Below the pieces are notes generated by a model. That model worked only from the letters and a program-made list of their open reading frames with translations, was not told the DNA's origin and searched no databases. The translations under genes and the position numbers were made by a program. Shown piece by piece: positions 8,491-17,572 of a stretch of 51,712 nucleotides of DNA (position 1 is the first letter of the stretch; every line of letters begins with the position of its first letter). Source of the DNA: an uncultured Planctomycetaceae bacterium (lineage in GTDB: Bacteria > Planctomycetota > Planctomycetia > Planctomycetales > Planctomycetaceae); contig CAJWGB010000013.1 of the NCBI GenBank assembly GCA_913031625.1, positions 1 through 51,712 of the forward strand. The letters are read 5' to 3'.

Positions 8491-11400
8491 TCAATCAATG
8501 TACAGAAAATCGGCTGAGTTCATGACAGCGTGGCACAGATTCTGAAGTGCACGCCGATTGGCCTGCTGCTGAGTCGGAGTCCCAACACCAACGACAAGCC
8601 GAGGAAGCTGGTGTTTGCTGCCGTCATCCCAGTCTCTGCCGAAAGCCTCTCCGTCTTCGTCTGCGATAAGCACAAGTGTGACTCGATTTCGCGTTCTGGC
8701 CGCATCTGAGAGTGTACTGAGATCTGACTTACTGGCGTTCAGACTTCGAGCCAGTTGACCGGAGGATCCTTCTCCGGAATTTGCCCGGATCACTCCAAAT
8801 GACTCAAACCTGCTCTGTAATCGTTTTTCCTTTTGAAAACGATTCCATGTCAGGTCCGTGATATCGGCCGGAATCAAACGAGCAGTTTGTCGGATTGTCC
8901 CATTGCCAAGTACGCCAAGTTCCAGTCGAGCTGACTTCCACTGCCGGGTTGCGAGTTTTGTGACGTCAAACTCAACGAGTCCATAACGCAACTCTTTTGC
9001 GGACGACCACACAGAAATAAGATCGTTCTCCCAGACCCGATCCGGCTCGCTGGCCCGGATCCACAACTGAGAAGATGCAGGAACAGAGACCTCAGACGAC
9101 GACAGTTGGCGTTGCCACTCGCGTGACAATTCCCCCATTGACTGCAGCAGCTGTTCCTTCTGTGTACGACTCGGGCTTCGCCCCGACGCCAGCAGCCAGA
9201 GTGTCGAGATCTGACGTTCAACGTCGTCTCCAGCCATTGAAACAACTCGGTCAGCAAGGTGATTACTAAGGTCATGGATTCGCTTGTTGTTCAACAGGTG
9301 AAGTGCCTGCGGAGCAACAACAGACTCCGTGCGTTCGATGCAGTTCGGATTAAGCTGGGGCAGGTCAAAATTGTCCAGAATGGTCAGACGGGTTGTTCTT
9401 CGCTGCAGGACATACACCGTTCGTCGCCAACCCTTCTCGGTCCCACGCGCGAGCACAAGCCCATCCGCACGTGTTTCGACGTCGTCGGGCGGGCCAAAAG
9501 CAGTTGTATCCAGTTGCCCCGAGATCTGCAGCAGACTGTCACGCAGTACTTCTCCCTCCATTCGCTGAAGCGGCATTCTGGCAAGCAGGCGATTTTCAGG
9601 ATCGGCCTGCTGCACCGACTCATCTACTCGTGACGACTGCATCCAGACTCGCGAAGTCAGGATCAGCCTGTGCATTTCCCTGATTGACCACCCACGCCGG
9701 GGAAACTCAACCGCCAGCCAGTCCAGCAGGTCCGGGTGTGAGGGGGGAGTTCCCGTTGTTCCAAAGTTATCCAGAGAACGCACAATCCCCTGCCCAAAAT
9801 GGTGCTTCCAGATTCGGTTAACCATCACTCGGGCGGTCAGTGGATGGCTGGGCTGTACCAGCCATTTTGCAAAGGCCAGACGGCGGCCTGTTGTGCCGTC
9901 GAATGGTGGAGTCACCTCGAAAGGCGTCTTTCCGTCAGTCAGGACTGAGGGTACGCCTGGCCCAATCCGTCGACCACGAGTCAGATAGTGCCCTCGCTTG
10001 AGCAAATACGTTTCTGTTGGCTCACCCCGGTCCCAGAGCGCTCTGATCCGGGGCTCCGGCCGGCGTTTCTCATTGAGTGACTTCACCTGCTTTGTCGTGC
10101 GATCAATCAATTCGGCAAACGCAGGCTCGAGCTGTTTGAGTACTTCGCGGTCGGCCTTACTTTGACCGTGTTTTCCGGCAAGGGCAGCCTCACGAGCATC
10201 AACCACTTCATTCAACTGTCTGATCTCAGCCGAAATACTGTCCTCATGCTTCTGCCACGCTGATCGTTCCGTATGAGAAACGTGAGGCAGATATCGTTGA
10301 GTCTTGGGTTCCAGCCAGTCGTGTTCATCCAGCGCTCCTTTGAACACAGCAGCCAGCCGATAGTAATCCCGCTGGGGCAAAGGATCGAACTTGTGGGAGT
10401 GACACCTGGCGCACCGAATCGTCAGCCCCATCACCGAGGAACTGAGGACTTCCAGTTCGTCATCAATGATCTCAAGTCGGTCCGGTACAAATGCTGTAAT
10501 GCCAGCATACGTACTGTCCGGAGCAAGACGAAGAAAACCGGTCGCGACGAGATTGTCGTAGATCTCATCTGTAATTCGATCAGCCTTTCTAAAGTCGGCA
10601 AGCTCGTCACCGGCAATCTGCTCCAGCAGAAACCGATCGTACGGCTTGTCACTATTGAATGCCCGGATCACGTAGTCGCGATACCGCCATGCTTCCGGAC
10701 GAATACGGTCGGCGTGTTGACCACCTTCTGAGTCGGAGTAACCGGCAACATCCAGCCAGTGACGTCCCCAGCGTTCTCCGTAGCGCGGGGACTCCAGTAA
10801 CCGATTGACCAACAACTTCCATGCATCGGGCCGTTTGTCCTGAACAAACTCAGCCACCTCCTTTGGAGTTGGCAGCAAACCGTGGAGATTAAATGTCGCA
10901 CGGCGGATGAGAGTGACTCGGTCAGCGACCGGAGCGAACTGAAGGCCGTTCTCAACCAGACGCCTGTTAACAAATTTATCAATAGGATTTTCGCATCTAC
11001 TTTTTGGAATTTCAGGCTCTCGCGGCGACTGGAACGCCCAGAACTCCCGGTCCTCTGTACTTACCAGGGGGTCTTCGGCGCTGGTGGCGACATCTTCCGG
11101 CAGATCACTTTCCAGAGCTCCCTCGGCAATCCACTGAGTCAATATCCGAATTTCGTCCTCTCGCACTGGCTTGACACTAACACTGGCAAGTTGTGCCCTC
11201 GGAGGCATCTCACCGCCATGTATCTTCGTGAGCAGGAGGCTTTCCTCCGGCTTTTGCAGGACCATTGCCGGCCCGGATTTTCCTCCCTTGAGAATTGACG
11301 CACGTGTTCTGAGATCCAGACCACCCTCCTTTCGATTGCGCCCGTGGCAAACCGTGCATCGCAACTGCAGGACAGGCAACACGTCATGCTGACTGACTGC

Positions 11401-11760
11401 CACTTCAGCGGTTTCTCGTGGAAGATCCGTCCCACTCAAAACCCAGTTTCTAAAGATTCGCTTCTGTGCAGTGGTCAGTCGAGGCTCATCTGCAGGAGGC
11501 ATCGCTCCTGAGGAAATCACTTCGAGGAGGAGACTCTTTTCCGGGTCGTCAAAATCGATAATCGCCCCGGACTCTGATCCCTTTTGAATTCCCGGAATAC
11601 TTCGCAGGTCGAGTTCGGCTTCCTGTTTCCCGCCGTGGCAACGAATGCAGTGAGCCTTGAGAATTGGGCGAACGTGCTGTTCATATGAAGGATCCTCTGC
11701 CGCAACGCCAAACTCGTTCAGCATCAGTAGCGGAAACAGGATGAGCATCTTTTGAAACAT
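8491..11760 (-). CDS. DUF1549/DUF1553 protein with planctomycete cytochrome c (PSCyt1) domains
   Basis: 1089 residues. A signal peptide (MFQKMLILFPLLMLNEFGVAAED) is followed by two PSCyt1 units with haem c motifs CIRCH and CTVCH, each followed by the family pattern with MPP (SSGAMPPADEP, HGGEMPPRAQL). Next come DUF1549 with CARCH followed by SHKFDPLPQRDYY, a coiled region, and DUF1553 (TARVMVNRIWKHHFGQGIV, NFGTTGTPPSHPDLLDWLA, SRVWMQSSR). The ~180 C-terminal residues look like an extra beta-rich domain. Three CxxCH motifs imply haem attachment outside the cytoplasm. The start at 11760 is chosen because GGAG lies 7 nt upstream and it begins the signal peptide; longer frames to 12003 are implausible. 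Heads an operon with the DUF1501 gene. Confidence 0.94.
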   Translation of the reverse strand: MFQKMLILFPLLMLNEFGVAAEDPSYEQHVRPILKAHCIRCHGGKQEAELDLRSIPGIQKGSESGAIIDFDDPEKSLLLEVISSGAMPPADEPRLTTAQKRIFRNWVLSGTDLPRETAEVAVSQHDVLPVLQLRCTVCHGRNRKEGGLDLRTRASILKGGKSGPAMVLQKPEESLLLTKIHGGEMPPRAQLASVSVKPVREDEIRILTQWIAEGALESDLPEDVATSAEDPLVSTEDREFWAFQSPREPEIPKSRCENPIDKFVNRRLVENGLQFAPVADRVTLIRRATFNLHGLLPTPKEVAEFVQDKRPDAWKLLVNRLLESPRYGERWGRHWLDVAGYSDSEGGQHADRIRPEAWRYRDYVIRAFNSDKPYDRFLLEQIAGDELADFRKADRITDEIYDNLVATGFLRLAPDSTYAGITAFVPDRLEIIDDELEVLSSSVMGLTIRCARCHSHKFDPLPQRDYYRLAAVFKGALDEHDWLEPKTQRYLPHVSHTERSAWQKHEDSISAEIRQLNEVVDAREAALAGKHGQSKADREVLKQLEPAFAELIDRTTKQVKSLNEKRRPEPRIRALWDRGEPTETYLLKRGHYLTRGRRIGPGVPSVLTDGKTPFEVTPPFDGTTGRRLAFAKWLVQPSHPLTARVMVNRIWKHHFGQGIVRSLDNFGTTGTPPSHPDLLDWLAVEFPRRGWSIREMHRLILTSRVWMQSSRVDESVQQADPENRLLARMPLQRMEGEVLRDSLLQISGQLDTTAFGPPDDVETRADGLVLARGTEKGWRRTVYVLQRRTTRLTILDNFDLPQLNPNCIERTESVVAPQALHLLNNKRIHDLSNHLADRVVSMAGDDVERQISTLWLLASGRSPSRTQKEQLLQSMGELSREWQRQLSSSEVSVPASSQLWIRASEPDRVWENDLISVWSSAKELRYGLVEFDVTKLATRQWKSARLELGVLGNGTIRQTARLIPADITDLTWNRFQKEKRLQSRFESFGVIRANSGEGSSGQLARSLNASKSDLSTLSDAARTRNRVTLVLIADEDGEAFGRDWDDGSKHQLPRLVVGVGTPTQQQANRRALQNLCHAVMNSADFLYID

Positions 11761-11886
11761 GGATTCTCCGTTGTCTGGCCTCACCTTATGGTATCGCAAC
11801 GGGGGAGGCAGATCACTGGTCACGACGTCGAGCGGATGTCCCCTCACAAACTTGTGAAATAGGGTTCGATCCGGACTGGGAAACGC

Positions 11887-12399
11887 ATGAAGATCTGTAT
11901 TCGGACTGGAGACGTCCCTGAGTTCCCGGCCGATGTGCTGGTGTCGACAGCAAACCCGTGGCTGGACATGTCTGGCGGAGTCAACGGAGCCATTCGCGCG
12001 CAATGCCCTGAGATTCAGGATGAGCTCAAGTCACATCTCAAAGAACAGGAAATTCGGGCACTGCCTGCTGGCAGCATTGTGCGTACGTCAGCCGGAACGC
12101 TTCCGTTTCAGGCGATTCTTCATGCGATCGCCATTGATCCGTTTTACTCAACCTCAAAACAGATTATCAACAGTATTCTTAACGAGCTGATGGTTTGGAC
12201 CGTGCCACAGGGCCTGCACTCAATTTCAATGCCCACCCTGGCAACCGGCTACGGTCGACTGCCGATGGGAGACTTCGCGGAGTGGTTCGGTCAGTGGATG
12301 CAATGCGACAAAGAGCCCCGGGCTAAACGATTAACGATCGTCGTCCGACAGGACCATGATGCTGAAATTTTGAGAAGTCACATCCAGGAGGCGAATTGA
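11887..12399 (+). CDS. Macro domain (Appr-1''-p processing) protein
   Basis: 170 residues that are almost entirely one macro domain. FPADVLVSTANPWLDMSGGVNGAIR corresponds to the conserved ADP-ribose-binding xDAIVNAAN...GGGV segment; LPAGSIVRTSAGTLPFQAILHAIA and ISMPTLATGYGRLPMG match later strands and the phosphate-binding loop. Macro domains bind or hydrolyse ADP-ribose and its derivatives. The usual AAN is TAN, and GGGV is SGGV, so binding is likely but catalysis cannot be judged. The gene is divergent from the DUF1549/1553 gene (126 bp between starts). Confidence 0.85.
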   Translation: MKICIRTGDVPEFPADVLVSTANPWLDMSGGVNGAIRAQCPEIQDELKSHLKEQEIRALPAGSIVRTSAGTLPFQAILHAIAIDPFYSTSKQIINSILNELMVWTVPQGLHSISMPTLATGYGRLPMGDFAEWFGQWMQCDKEPRAKRLTIVVRQDHDAEILRSHIQEAN

Positions 12400-12451
12400 G
12401 CGGCACAACACAGTTTCAGCGCGATCGACGACGAAAATTCAGCATCTGCTG

Positions 12452-13024
12452 TCACTCGTTACTGAGCCGAAGAGCGGGTAGTTCCGGAAACAGCCCCCAA
12501 AGATCGTCTGCCGTTGCCATCGGAGCCTGTTCGAAACCGGCACGTGCCACCTGAGCAGATCGGACGGCGCATTCTTTCTCAAGCACGTAGAAATCGTTGT
12601 AGGCCTGCCGCCGTGCATTCACCTGACTGAGGTCTACTTCCGGAAGCCAGACTCGCCAGCGATTGTTGAATCGCTCAAAGGAGTTTCTGATATCCACTGC
12701 CAGACGCCGGGAATTTACTGGCCCACAGGTGCGGGACTTCAGTTCAGTCTGCCACTCCTCATGCAGGCAAATCAGCGCCTCAAGCGACTCAGACGCAAAG
12801 TACTCAGAGGCCGTGGCGATGTTTACGCGAACAAAAAACTGAGCCACTTTGATACGGATGACCTCCTGCCACGTCTGCTGCTGCCGCCGGCACATTGACA
12901 CGACAGCATTCCATTCAGACTCCATATCCCGAGCACGCCGCATATACGCGGGCGTGTCAAAAGACATCACAAGATGCTGAAATGTCTGGAGGTCGTCGTT
13001 ACTCAGAGGAAGGCTCCACAACAA
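12452..13024 (-). CDS. Hypothetical protein, last gene after transglutaminase-like gene
   Basis: 190 residues, not recognised. It is rich in Trp, Arg and Gln, predicted mostly helical, with no signal peptide or membrane segment. Notable segments are a basic-aromatic SFERFNNRWRVWLPEVDL and a C-terminal ATADDLWGLFPELPALR. It lies 8 bp downstream of the transglutaminase-like gene, same strand, so co-transcription is likely. The start is uncertain: TTG at 13024 has no clear ribosome-binding site, ATG at 12967 is an alternative, and the frame stays open upstream across the end of the preceding gene. Codon use resembles that of neighbours, which is the main argument that it is real. Confidence 0.55.
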   Translation of the reverse strand: MLWSLPLSNDDLQTFQHLVMSFDTPAYMRRARDMESEWNAVVSMCRRQQQTWQEVIRIKVAQFFVRVNIATASEYFASESLEALICLHEEWQTELKSRTCGPVNSRRLAVDIRNSFERFNNRWRVWLPEVDLSQVNARRQAYNDFYVLEKECAVRSAQVARAGFEQAPMATADDLWGLFPELPALRLSNE

Positions 13025-13032
13025 TGGCCGAA

Positions 13033-14001
13033 TCAGTCGGCGAAAGTATTCCTGAAACTCACTCTTAACTGAATCCTGCTCTTTGGAACCACTTTGCCGT
13101 CTTCTTCAACATGTGGATACACGAAGTAGTTCAGAGGTTCGGACGCCTGCTGTGGTACGAGGTTGATGTCTCGTCCTGTGGAGAACCGAACACGGTTGGC
13201 GGTCAGACTTCCGAAGTAGTACTCCTTCATCTCGGGATGTTTGTCGGCTTCAGAAATATCCACCGGCACCCAACCGCGAGACTGGTCATGAAACGCCGCC
13301 CAGCAGTGATAGCCAGGAATCACTCCGGATGACGCAACCGGAAGGGGAAAACCGATTTCAAAGCGAGCCGGGATTTTCTGCGATCGGGCCAGCGACAGGA
13401 ACAGGCTGTGAAAGTCGGTGCAGTTACCCGTTCGACTGTCACAAACCCACAACGTGTCACCGTTCCCATACCCAGGCTGGCTCTTATCGTAATTCACATG
13501 TTCATCGACACGGTCGTAGAGCAGCCGCGCTACGCCATATGGTTCTTCCGGCAGAGCAACTCCTTCGAGCAGTTCGAGGGGTCGCCCGGTGATTGGAACG
13601 AGCTTTCCGGGCTGAAGAAAAGCCTTCAGGTCCTCACCCGCGATGTGCGATTTGTTGCTCGACTGAGTCTTCACTTCCTTGCGAACAATGCGCCATGAGC
13701 GAGACAGATAGATGTTGCCCGTCGCCTCCCGAATGTCATACCACGTCATCGAGTTTCCGTAGCGGCTCTCACGACCTGACTTTGGCGGAACAGGACTGTT
13801 GGACGACAGGAGCGTCACTCTTTGCCATTCGTCACTGACCGGTTCCGGCAGCCAGACCTGAACCGGCGAACTGACCTCGCCCAGCGTGACTTGATATTTC
13901 AGCACGAACTCCCGCTGACCGCGTACAGATGGCTCTTCTGCGCGGAGCGATGGCAGCAGGATTGCAAGCAGGGCAGAGCAGAGCCGGAAGGTCATTGACA
14001 T
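13033..14001 (-). CDS. Transglutaminase-like domain protein (secreted)
   Basis: 322 residues with a Sec signal peptide (MSMTFRLCSALLAILLPSLRAEE). The second half is a transglutaminase/protease-like domain with the Cys-His-Asp triad: TGNCTDFHSLFLSLAR (Cys), PGYHCWAAFHD (His) and GWVPVDISEAD (Asp). The N-terminal ~130 residues are beta-rich. Bacterial members often act as peptidases or cross-linkers outside the cytoplasm; the substrate is unknown. It is followed closely by an unrecognised gene and preceded 34 bp upstream by the end of the polytopic membrane protein gene, all leftward, so these may be one transcription unit. Confidence 0.88.
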   Translation of the reverse strand: MSMTFRLCSALLAILLPSLRAEEPSVRGQREFVLKYQVTLGEVSSPVQVWLPEPVSDEWQRVTLLSSNSPVPPKSGRESRYGNSMTWYDIREATGNIYLSRSWRIVRKEVKTQSSNKSHIAGEDLKAFLQPGKLVPITGRPLELLEGVALPEEPYGVARLLYDRVDEHVNYDKSQPGYGNGDTLWVCDSRTGNCTDFHSLFLSLARSQKIPARFEIGFPLPVASSGVIPGYHCWAAFHDQSRGWVPVDISEADKHPEMKEYYFGSLTANRVRFSTGRDINLVPQQASEPLNYFVYPHVEEDGKVVPKSRIQLRVSFRNTFAD

Positions 14002-14035
14002 GGAGAGGTCTTCTGAAGAACGCGGAGAATCCGGC

Positions 14036-15529
14036 TCAATTATACAGCGTGACCTGATTCATTGTGCCGGCAGGCGCATGTTTCTCACCCGTGCGATGGG
14101 TCCGATGACTGCTCGGAGATTCCGGTGGCACAAATCGGTCCAGTCGGGGACGAAAGATGACGAGGAGAAGAAGCGGCAGATACCACAACACGTACGTTGC
14201 TACGTCTTCCGGATACCACAACTGAGCAGTGACAATCAGGGCGGCTGTGTTTGAAAGCAGGTTTTCGAGGTTTCGTTTGCGAGGCACAGCGACCATTGCC
14301 ACCAGCATAACAAAGAAGATGCTGGCAAACGTGATGCGGACAAACAGCTGATTGATGATCGTGGACTCCGTCAGTGGTGCAGCGTCAAACAGGCGGAACA
14401 CACTCCAGTTCGCTGTCATTACCAGCTTGCTGACAAATGAATCCGTATTCTCTGAGGTGAGTGCAAATGTGATGAACATCACAGCCGCTACAGCACCGAG
14501 AGAGACTCCGAATCGAATGCTCCCCTTCTTCCCGTAGAACACGGCCCACAATGGAAGCAGGAACACAGCAAAGAAGAGTGTTCCGCAGGCCATACCCAAC
14601 AGTACGCCGGCAATCGCCGGACGCCGGTAGTTGGCAAAGGCCCATGTCAGACAGGCGGCGGGTACAACGTGGCTGACCTGATGAACATTGTACGCAGTGC
14701 ACGGCAACAGCAGATACAGGACACCCATTGAGATGCCCAATTGAGTGCTGCAGAAGTGCTTGCGCCCGATATACAGCAATCCCAGAATCACTGTGCAGTG
14801 AGCCATCGCCGCCAGTAAACGGGCGATGAAGTCTTCGGACTCTGTCGTCTCTTTGTCAGCCTGTACATCAGATGCATTAACACGACCGGACAGTTCAGAC
14901 ACCTTCGCCAGTGCGGTGGCGACAATTGTCTCCGTCGGAGCAGGTGGTGCTGTTTCCTCATCCTTGCTGTCAGTAACTGTTTCTTTTCTTTCCAGCAGGG
15001 AATTGACGGACTCAACAGTGTCGAGGTTCTTCCCGGGAATTGGCTTCACGAAGACACCAGCCATCACAATGCTGAACGCAGGCAGCAGCAGGAAAGCAAG
15101 ACCAGCGAGATTCAGGTTTTGCTCAAGACGCGGACGCCGCGTCAGTCCTTCGTCGAAAATCAATCTGGCGATAAGCACAATGCTCAGGGCGAGCACTACG
15201 ATGGAGCTCCAGGGGATCTGCCCGTCAGATTCCCCAAGATCAATACCAACGGGCTCGGTCGCGACATCCTGTTCCGCATCGGACTCCTGAGGCCCGGTCG
15301 ACAGGGTGGCAGACGGCTCTTCAGCAGCAGAACCTGAGGCGGTCTGATTCTGAGATCCAGTGGCGGCGACGACCAGCGCGGTCGAGAGGGAAAGGAGAAG
15401 AATGAGGTCGAGGTTGCGTACCGACAGCCATCTCGAAAACCGAAAGAAGACGGCAACGAGCAAAATCGCAACATAGAGCAGCCAGGTAGGGTGCGCTACG
15501 TCTGTAAAAAAGAGCAGTTCATGTTCCAT
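14036..15529 (-). CDS. Polytopic membrane protein of unknown function
   Basis: 497 residues from the ATG at 15529 (MEHELLFFTDVAHPTWLLY); a TTG at 15586 is less likely. Several strongly hydrophobic segments are visible, e.g. YVAILLVAVFFRF, LLLSLSTALVVAA, SIVVLALSIVLIARLIF, AGLAFLLLPAFSIVMAG, VAAVMFITFAL, ASIFFVMLVAMVAV and WYLPLLLLVIF. Two long hydrophilic Ser/Glu/Thr-rich inserts lie between membrane segments (about residues 62-105 and 180-235). The C-terminal half loosely resembles polyprenyl-phosphate sugar transferases of the GT39/PMT type, but no catalytic DE motif was found, so no function is assigned. Confidence 0.75.
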   Translation of the reverse strand: MEHELLFFTDVAHPTWLLYVAILLVAVFFRFSRWLSVRNLDLILLLSLSTALVVAATGSQNQTASGSAAEEPSATLSTGPQESDAEQDVATEPVGIDLGESDGQIPWSSIVVLALSIVLIARLIFDEGLTRRPRLEQNLNLAGLAFLLLPAFSIVMAGVFVKPIPGKNLDTVESVNSLLERKETVTDSKDEETAPPAPTETIVATALAKVSELSGRVNASDVQADKETTESEDFIARLLAAMAHCTVILGLLYIGRKHFCSTQLGISMGVLYLLLPCTAYNVHQVSHVVPAACLTWAFANYRRPAIAGVLLGMACGTLFFAVFLLPLWAVFYGKKGSIRFGVSLGAVAAVMFITFALTSENTDSFVSKLVMTANWSVFRLFDAAPLTESTIINQLFVRITFASIFFVMLVAMVAVPRKRNLENLLSNTAALIVTAQLWYPEDVATYVLWYLPLLLLVIFRPRLDRFVPPESPSSHRTHRTGEKHAPAGTMNQVTLYN

Positions 15530-15828
15530 TTGACGGACCCAGCAACACAAAGCAGGGTGTCCCATCCGGCGTGAAACCGGCACCAAACTTTGTCCAGGGC
15601 ACGTGAGCAGTTCCTGCCATGGAACTGCACCCAGCAGTGTTCCGCAGAAACTCCGCAGAACAACAATGCATTGGAAATTCTCGCCATCAGGCTCGCAACC
15701 CTCTCCCCAGAGAGTTTTTGAAGATGGTGTGAATTTCGATACGCCCGTCCATGATTTCGGTCACGAGAGCGTAAAACAAGCACTTTTGGGGAATCCGGGA
15801 CGGATTCGAGCATCGCTCGGACTCGAAT

Positions 15829-17304
15829 CTAATTCATCATCTCTTTGACTTTTTCGCCCAGACCGACGAACGACTCCTTGAACAGGAGATAGCCAAGGCC
15901 GAGCACCCCAAGGATCGCAGCGATCCAGACGACAAGGCCGGCCGCTCCAACCATGCTGCGGAACTTATTCCTGACCCACCGCCATTGGAGTCTCTTCTTC
16001 TCGTCCTTCTCGACCTGCTGATACAGACTCTTCATGTCCTCCTTACGGACCTGAGTTGTATGGCGTGTCAGGCTTCGTTCCACGGCTTCCGTAAACTCCG
16101 GAAACTGTGACAGCGGCATGTAGCTGCCGGAAGAAGACGTCTTCGCCCGGGCCTTTGCGGTCAGCATGCCCGCATTGAGCATCTTGATCACCCGCCCGCT
16201 CGAGAGCTTTTCCACAACCGTCTTGCCGTCAGCATTCTCAAACTGAACGTACCATGTGCGGGAAGTCTGCTGTGTCTGACCAGCCCGTGCATCACGGCGT
16301 GAATCCACATCATAATTCTGGCGACCAGTTGCCATGGTGCTGCCCATGGCCCCCATGGTACTTCCCATCGCGGCGGATCCAGGAGAGACAGACCTGCCGA
16401 CTCCTGCAGGTTGAGCGCCTTCGACGAAACTGAGAGCTTCTGTGTGAATCCCAACGGAGGCAAGATCCCTGACAATCTGACCGCAATCGCTGTAGCGATG
16501 TTTGGGGTCCTTAGCCATCATCTTGTCGATGACCAGGTCCAGCCGCTCAGGAACTTCGGACCGCAGCTTTCTGGCAGGTTCGTAGGAGTCCTTTTCCTTC
16601 GAGATAATCAGTTCCACGGCAGTCTCTCCGGAGAACGGAAGCTTGCCGGTCAGCATGTGATACAGTGTCGCGCCCAACGCATAAATGTCACTGCGTTGAT
16701 CCACGGTCTTTGCACTCCGTGCCTGTTCTGGCGCCATATACAGCGGAGTTCCGAGGCCGGTGCCGCTGGCAGTCATCGAGAGATCTTCATCGAGCACTTT
16801 TGCCAGCCCGAAGTCCGCGACTTTGATAACCCCTTTACTGGTCAACAGGATGTTATCCGGCTTGATGTCACGATGAACCATATTGAGATCGTGAGCGTGC
16901 TTGAGTGCTTCAGCAGCAACCATAGCAATATGCACGGCATCACCTATCGGAAACTGTTCCAGCTTGTCGAGCCAGTCCTGGACACTTTTGCCGTCCACGT
17001 ATTCAATCGCCGCGTAGTGGACCCCCTTGAACGAATCGACGGCATACACCTTGACGACGTTGGGATGATCAAGCTTGGCCATGGATCGAGCTTCACGCCC
17101 GAATCTGGCAACAAAATCTTCCTTGCTGGACAGATCCCTTGAGAGCGTCTTGAGCGCAACGAGTCTGTCGAGGCTGGTCTGGCGTGCGAGAAATACTTCC
17201 CCCATGCCTCCCTTGCCGAGCTTTCGTTTCAGCTCAAAGTCGCCAATCTGCTTGACAGCCTTCTTCTTTTTAGAGGCGGATTTCTTGTCCTGGTTTTCAG
17301 ACAC
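15829..17304 (-). CDS. Ser/Thr protein kinase with GYF_2/DUF4339-like region and C-terminal membrane anchor
   Basis: 491 residues from a GTG preceded by GGGGA. A Lys-rich N-terminus is followed by a Hanks-type kinase domain (about residues 22-285): glycine loop GKGGMGEV, ATP lysine K52, catalytic HRDIKPDN (D146), metal-binding DFG (D164), and APEQ. A Ser/Gly/Met linker follows, then residues 350-405 (TWYVQFENADGKT...LNAGMLTAKAR...PLSQFPEF), which resemble the GYF_2/DUF4339 fold. One transmembrane segment lies near 453-475. All catalytic residues are intact, so it is probably an active membrane-anchored kinase; its signal and substrates are unknown. A run of 10 C lies 64 bp upstream of the start. 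Confidence 0.93.
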   Translation of the reverse strand: MSENQDKKSASKKKKAVKQIGDFELKRKLGKGGMGEVFLARQTSLDRLVALKTLSRDLSSKEDFVARFGREARSMAKLDHPNVVKVYAVDSFKGVHYAAIEYVDGKSVQDWLDKLEQFPIGDAVHIAMVAAEALKHAHDLNMVHRDIKPDNILLTSKGVIKVADFGLAKVLDEDLSMTASGTGLGTPLYMAPEQARSAKTVDQRSDIYALGATLYHMLTGKLPFSGETAVELIISKEKDSYEPARKLRSEVPERLDLVIDKMMAKDPKHRYSDCGQIVRDLASVGIHTEALSFVEGAQPAGVGRSVSPGSAAMGSTMGAMGSTMATGRQNYDVDSRRDARAGQTQQTSRTWYVQFENADGKTVVEKLSSGRVIKMLNAGMLTAKARAKTSSSGSYMPLSQFPEFTEAVERSLTRHTTQVRKEDMKSLYQQVEKDEKKRLQWRWVRNKFRSMVGAAGLVVWIAAILGVLGLGYLLFKESFVGLGEKVKEMMN

Positions 17305-17572
17305 ATCGATTCCCCGACGGGTGGTTGAAGAGGAGCTTCAGACCTACTTGCAATTGTGCAAAGTGCGCCCCCCCCCCAAGGCAATTCCTGAGTACCAATA
17401 TGACACCTGGTTCTGCCCGGTCAGAATCTTCCGGATGGGAGGCCGACACTTTCTGATGATGATTTGAATCAACGTCCCACAAAACACGTCGATTTGTGAC
17501 CATCCACGGCCCTGGATGTCACCCTCGACGTAAAATTGATACGACTGATGCACAATTCTGGCTGCAGTCCCG

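Noticed and set aside
15496-15813. 105-codon open frame between the membrane protein and kinase genes
   Set aside because: Overlaps the start of the membrane protein gene in another frame, with no family features. The ~300-bp gap is treated as non-coding.
16411-17142. 243-codon open frame on the plus strand
   Set aside because: Lies antisense within the Ser/Thr kinase domain, where the kinase motifs are complete.
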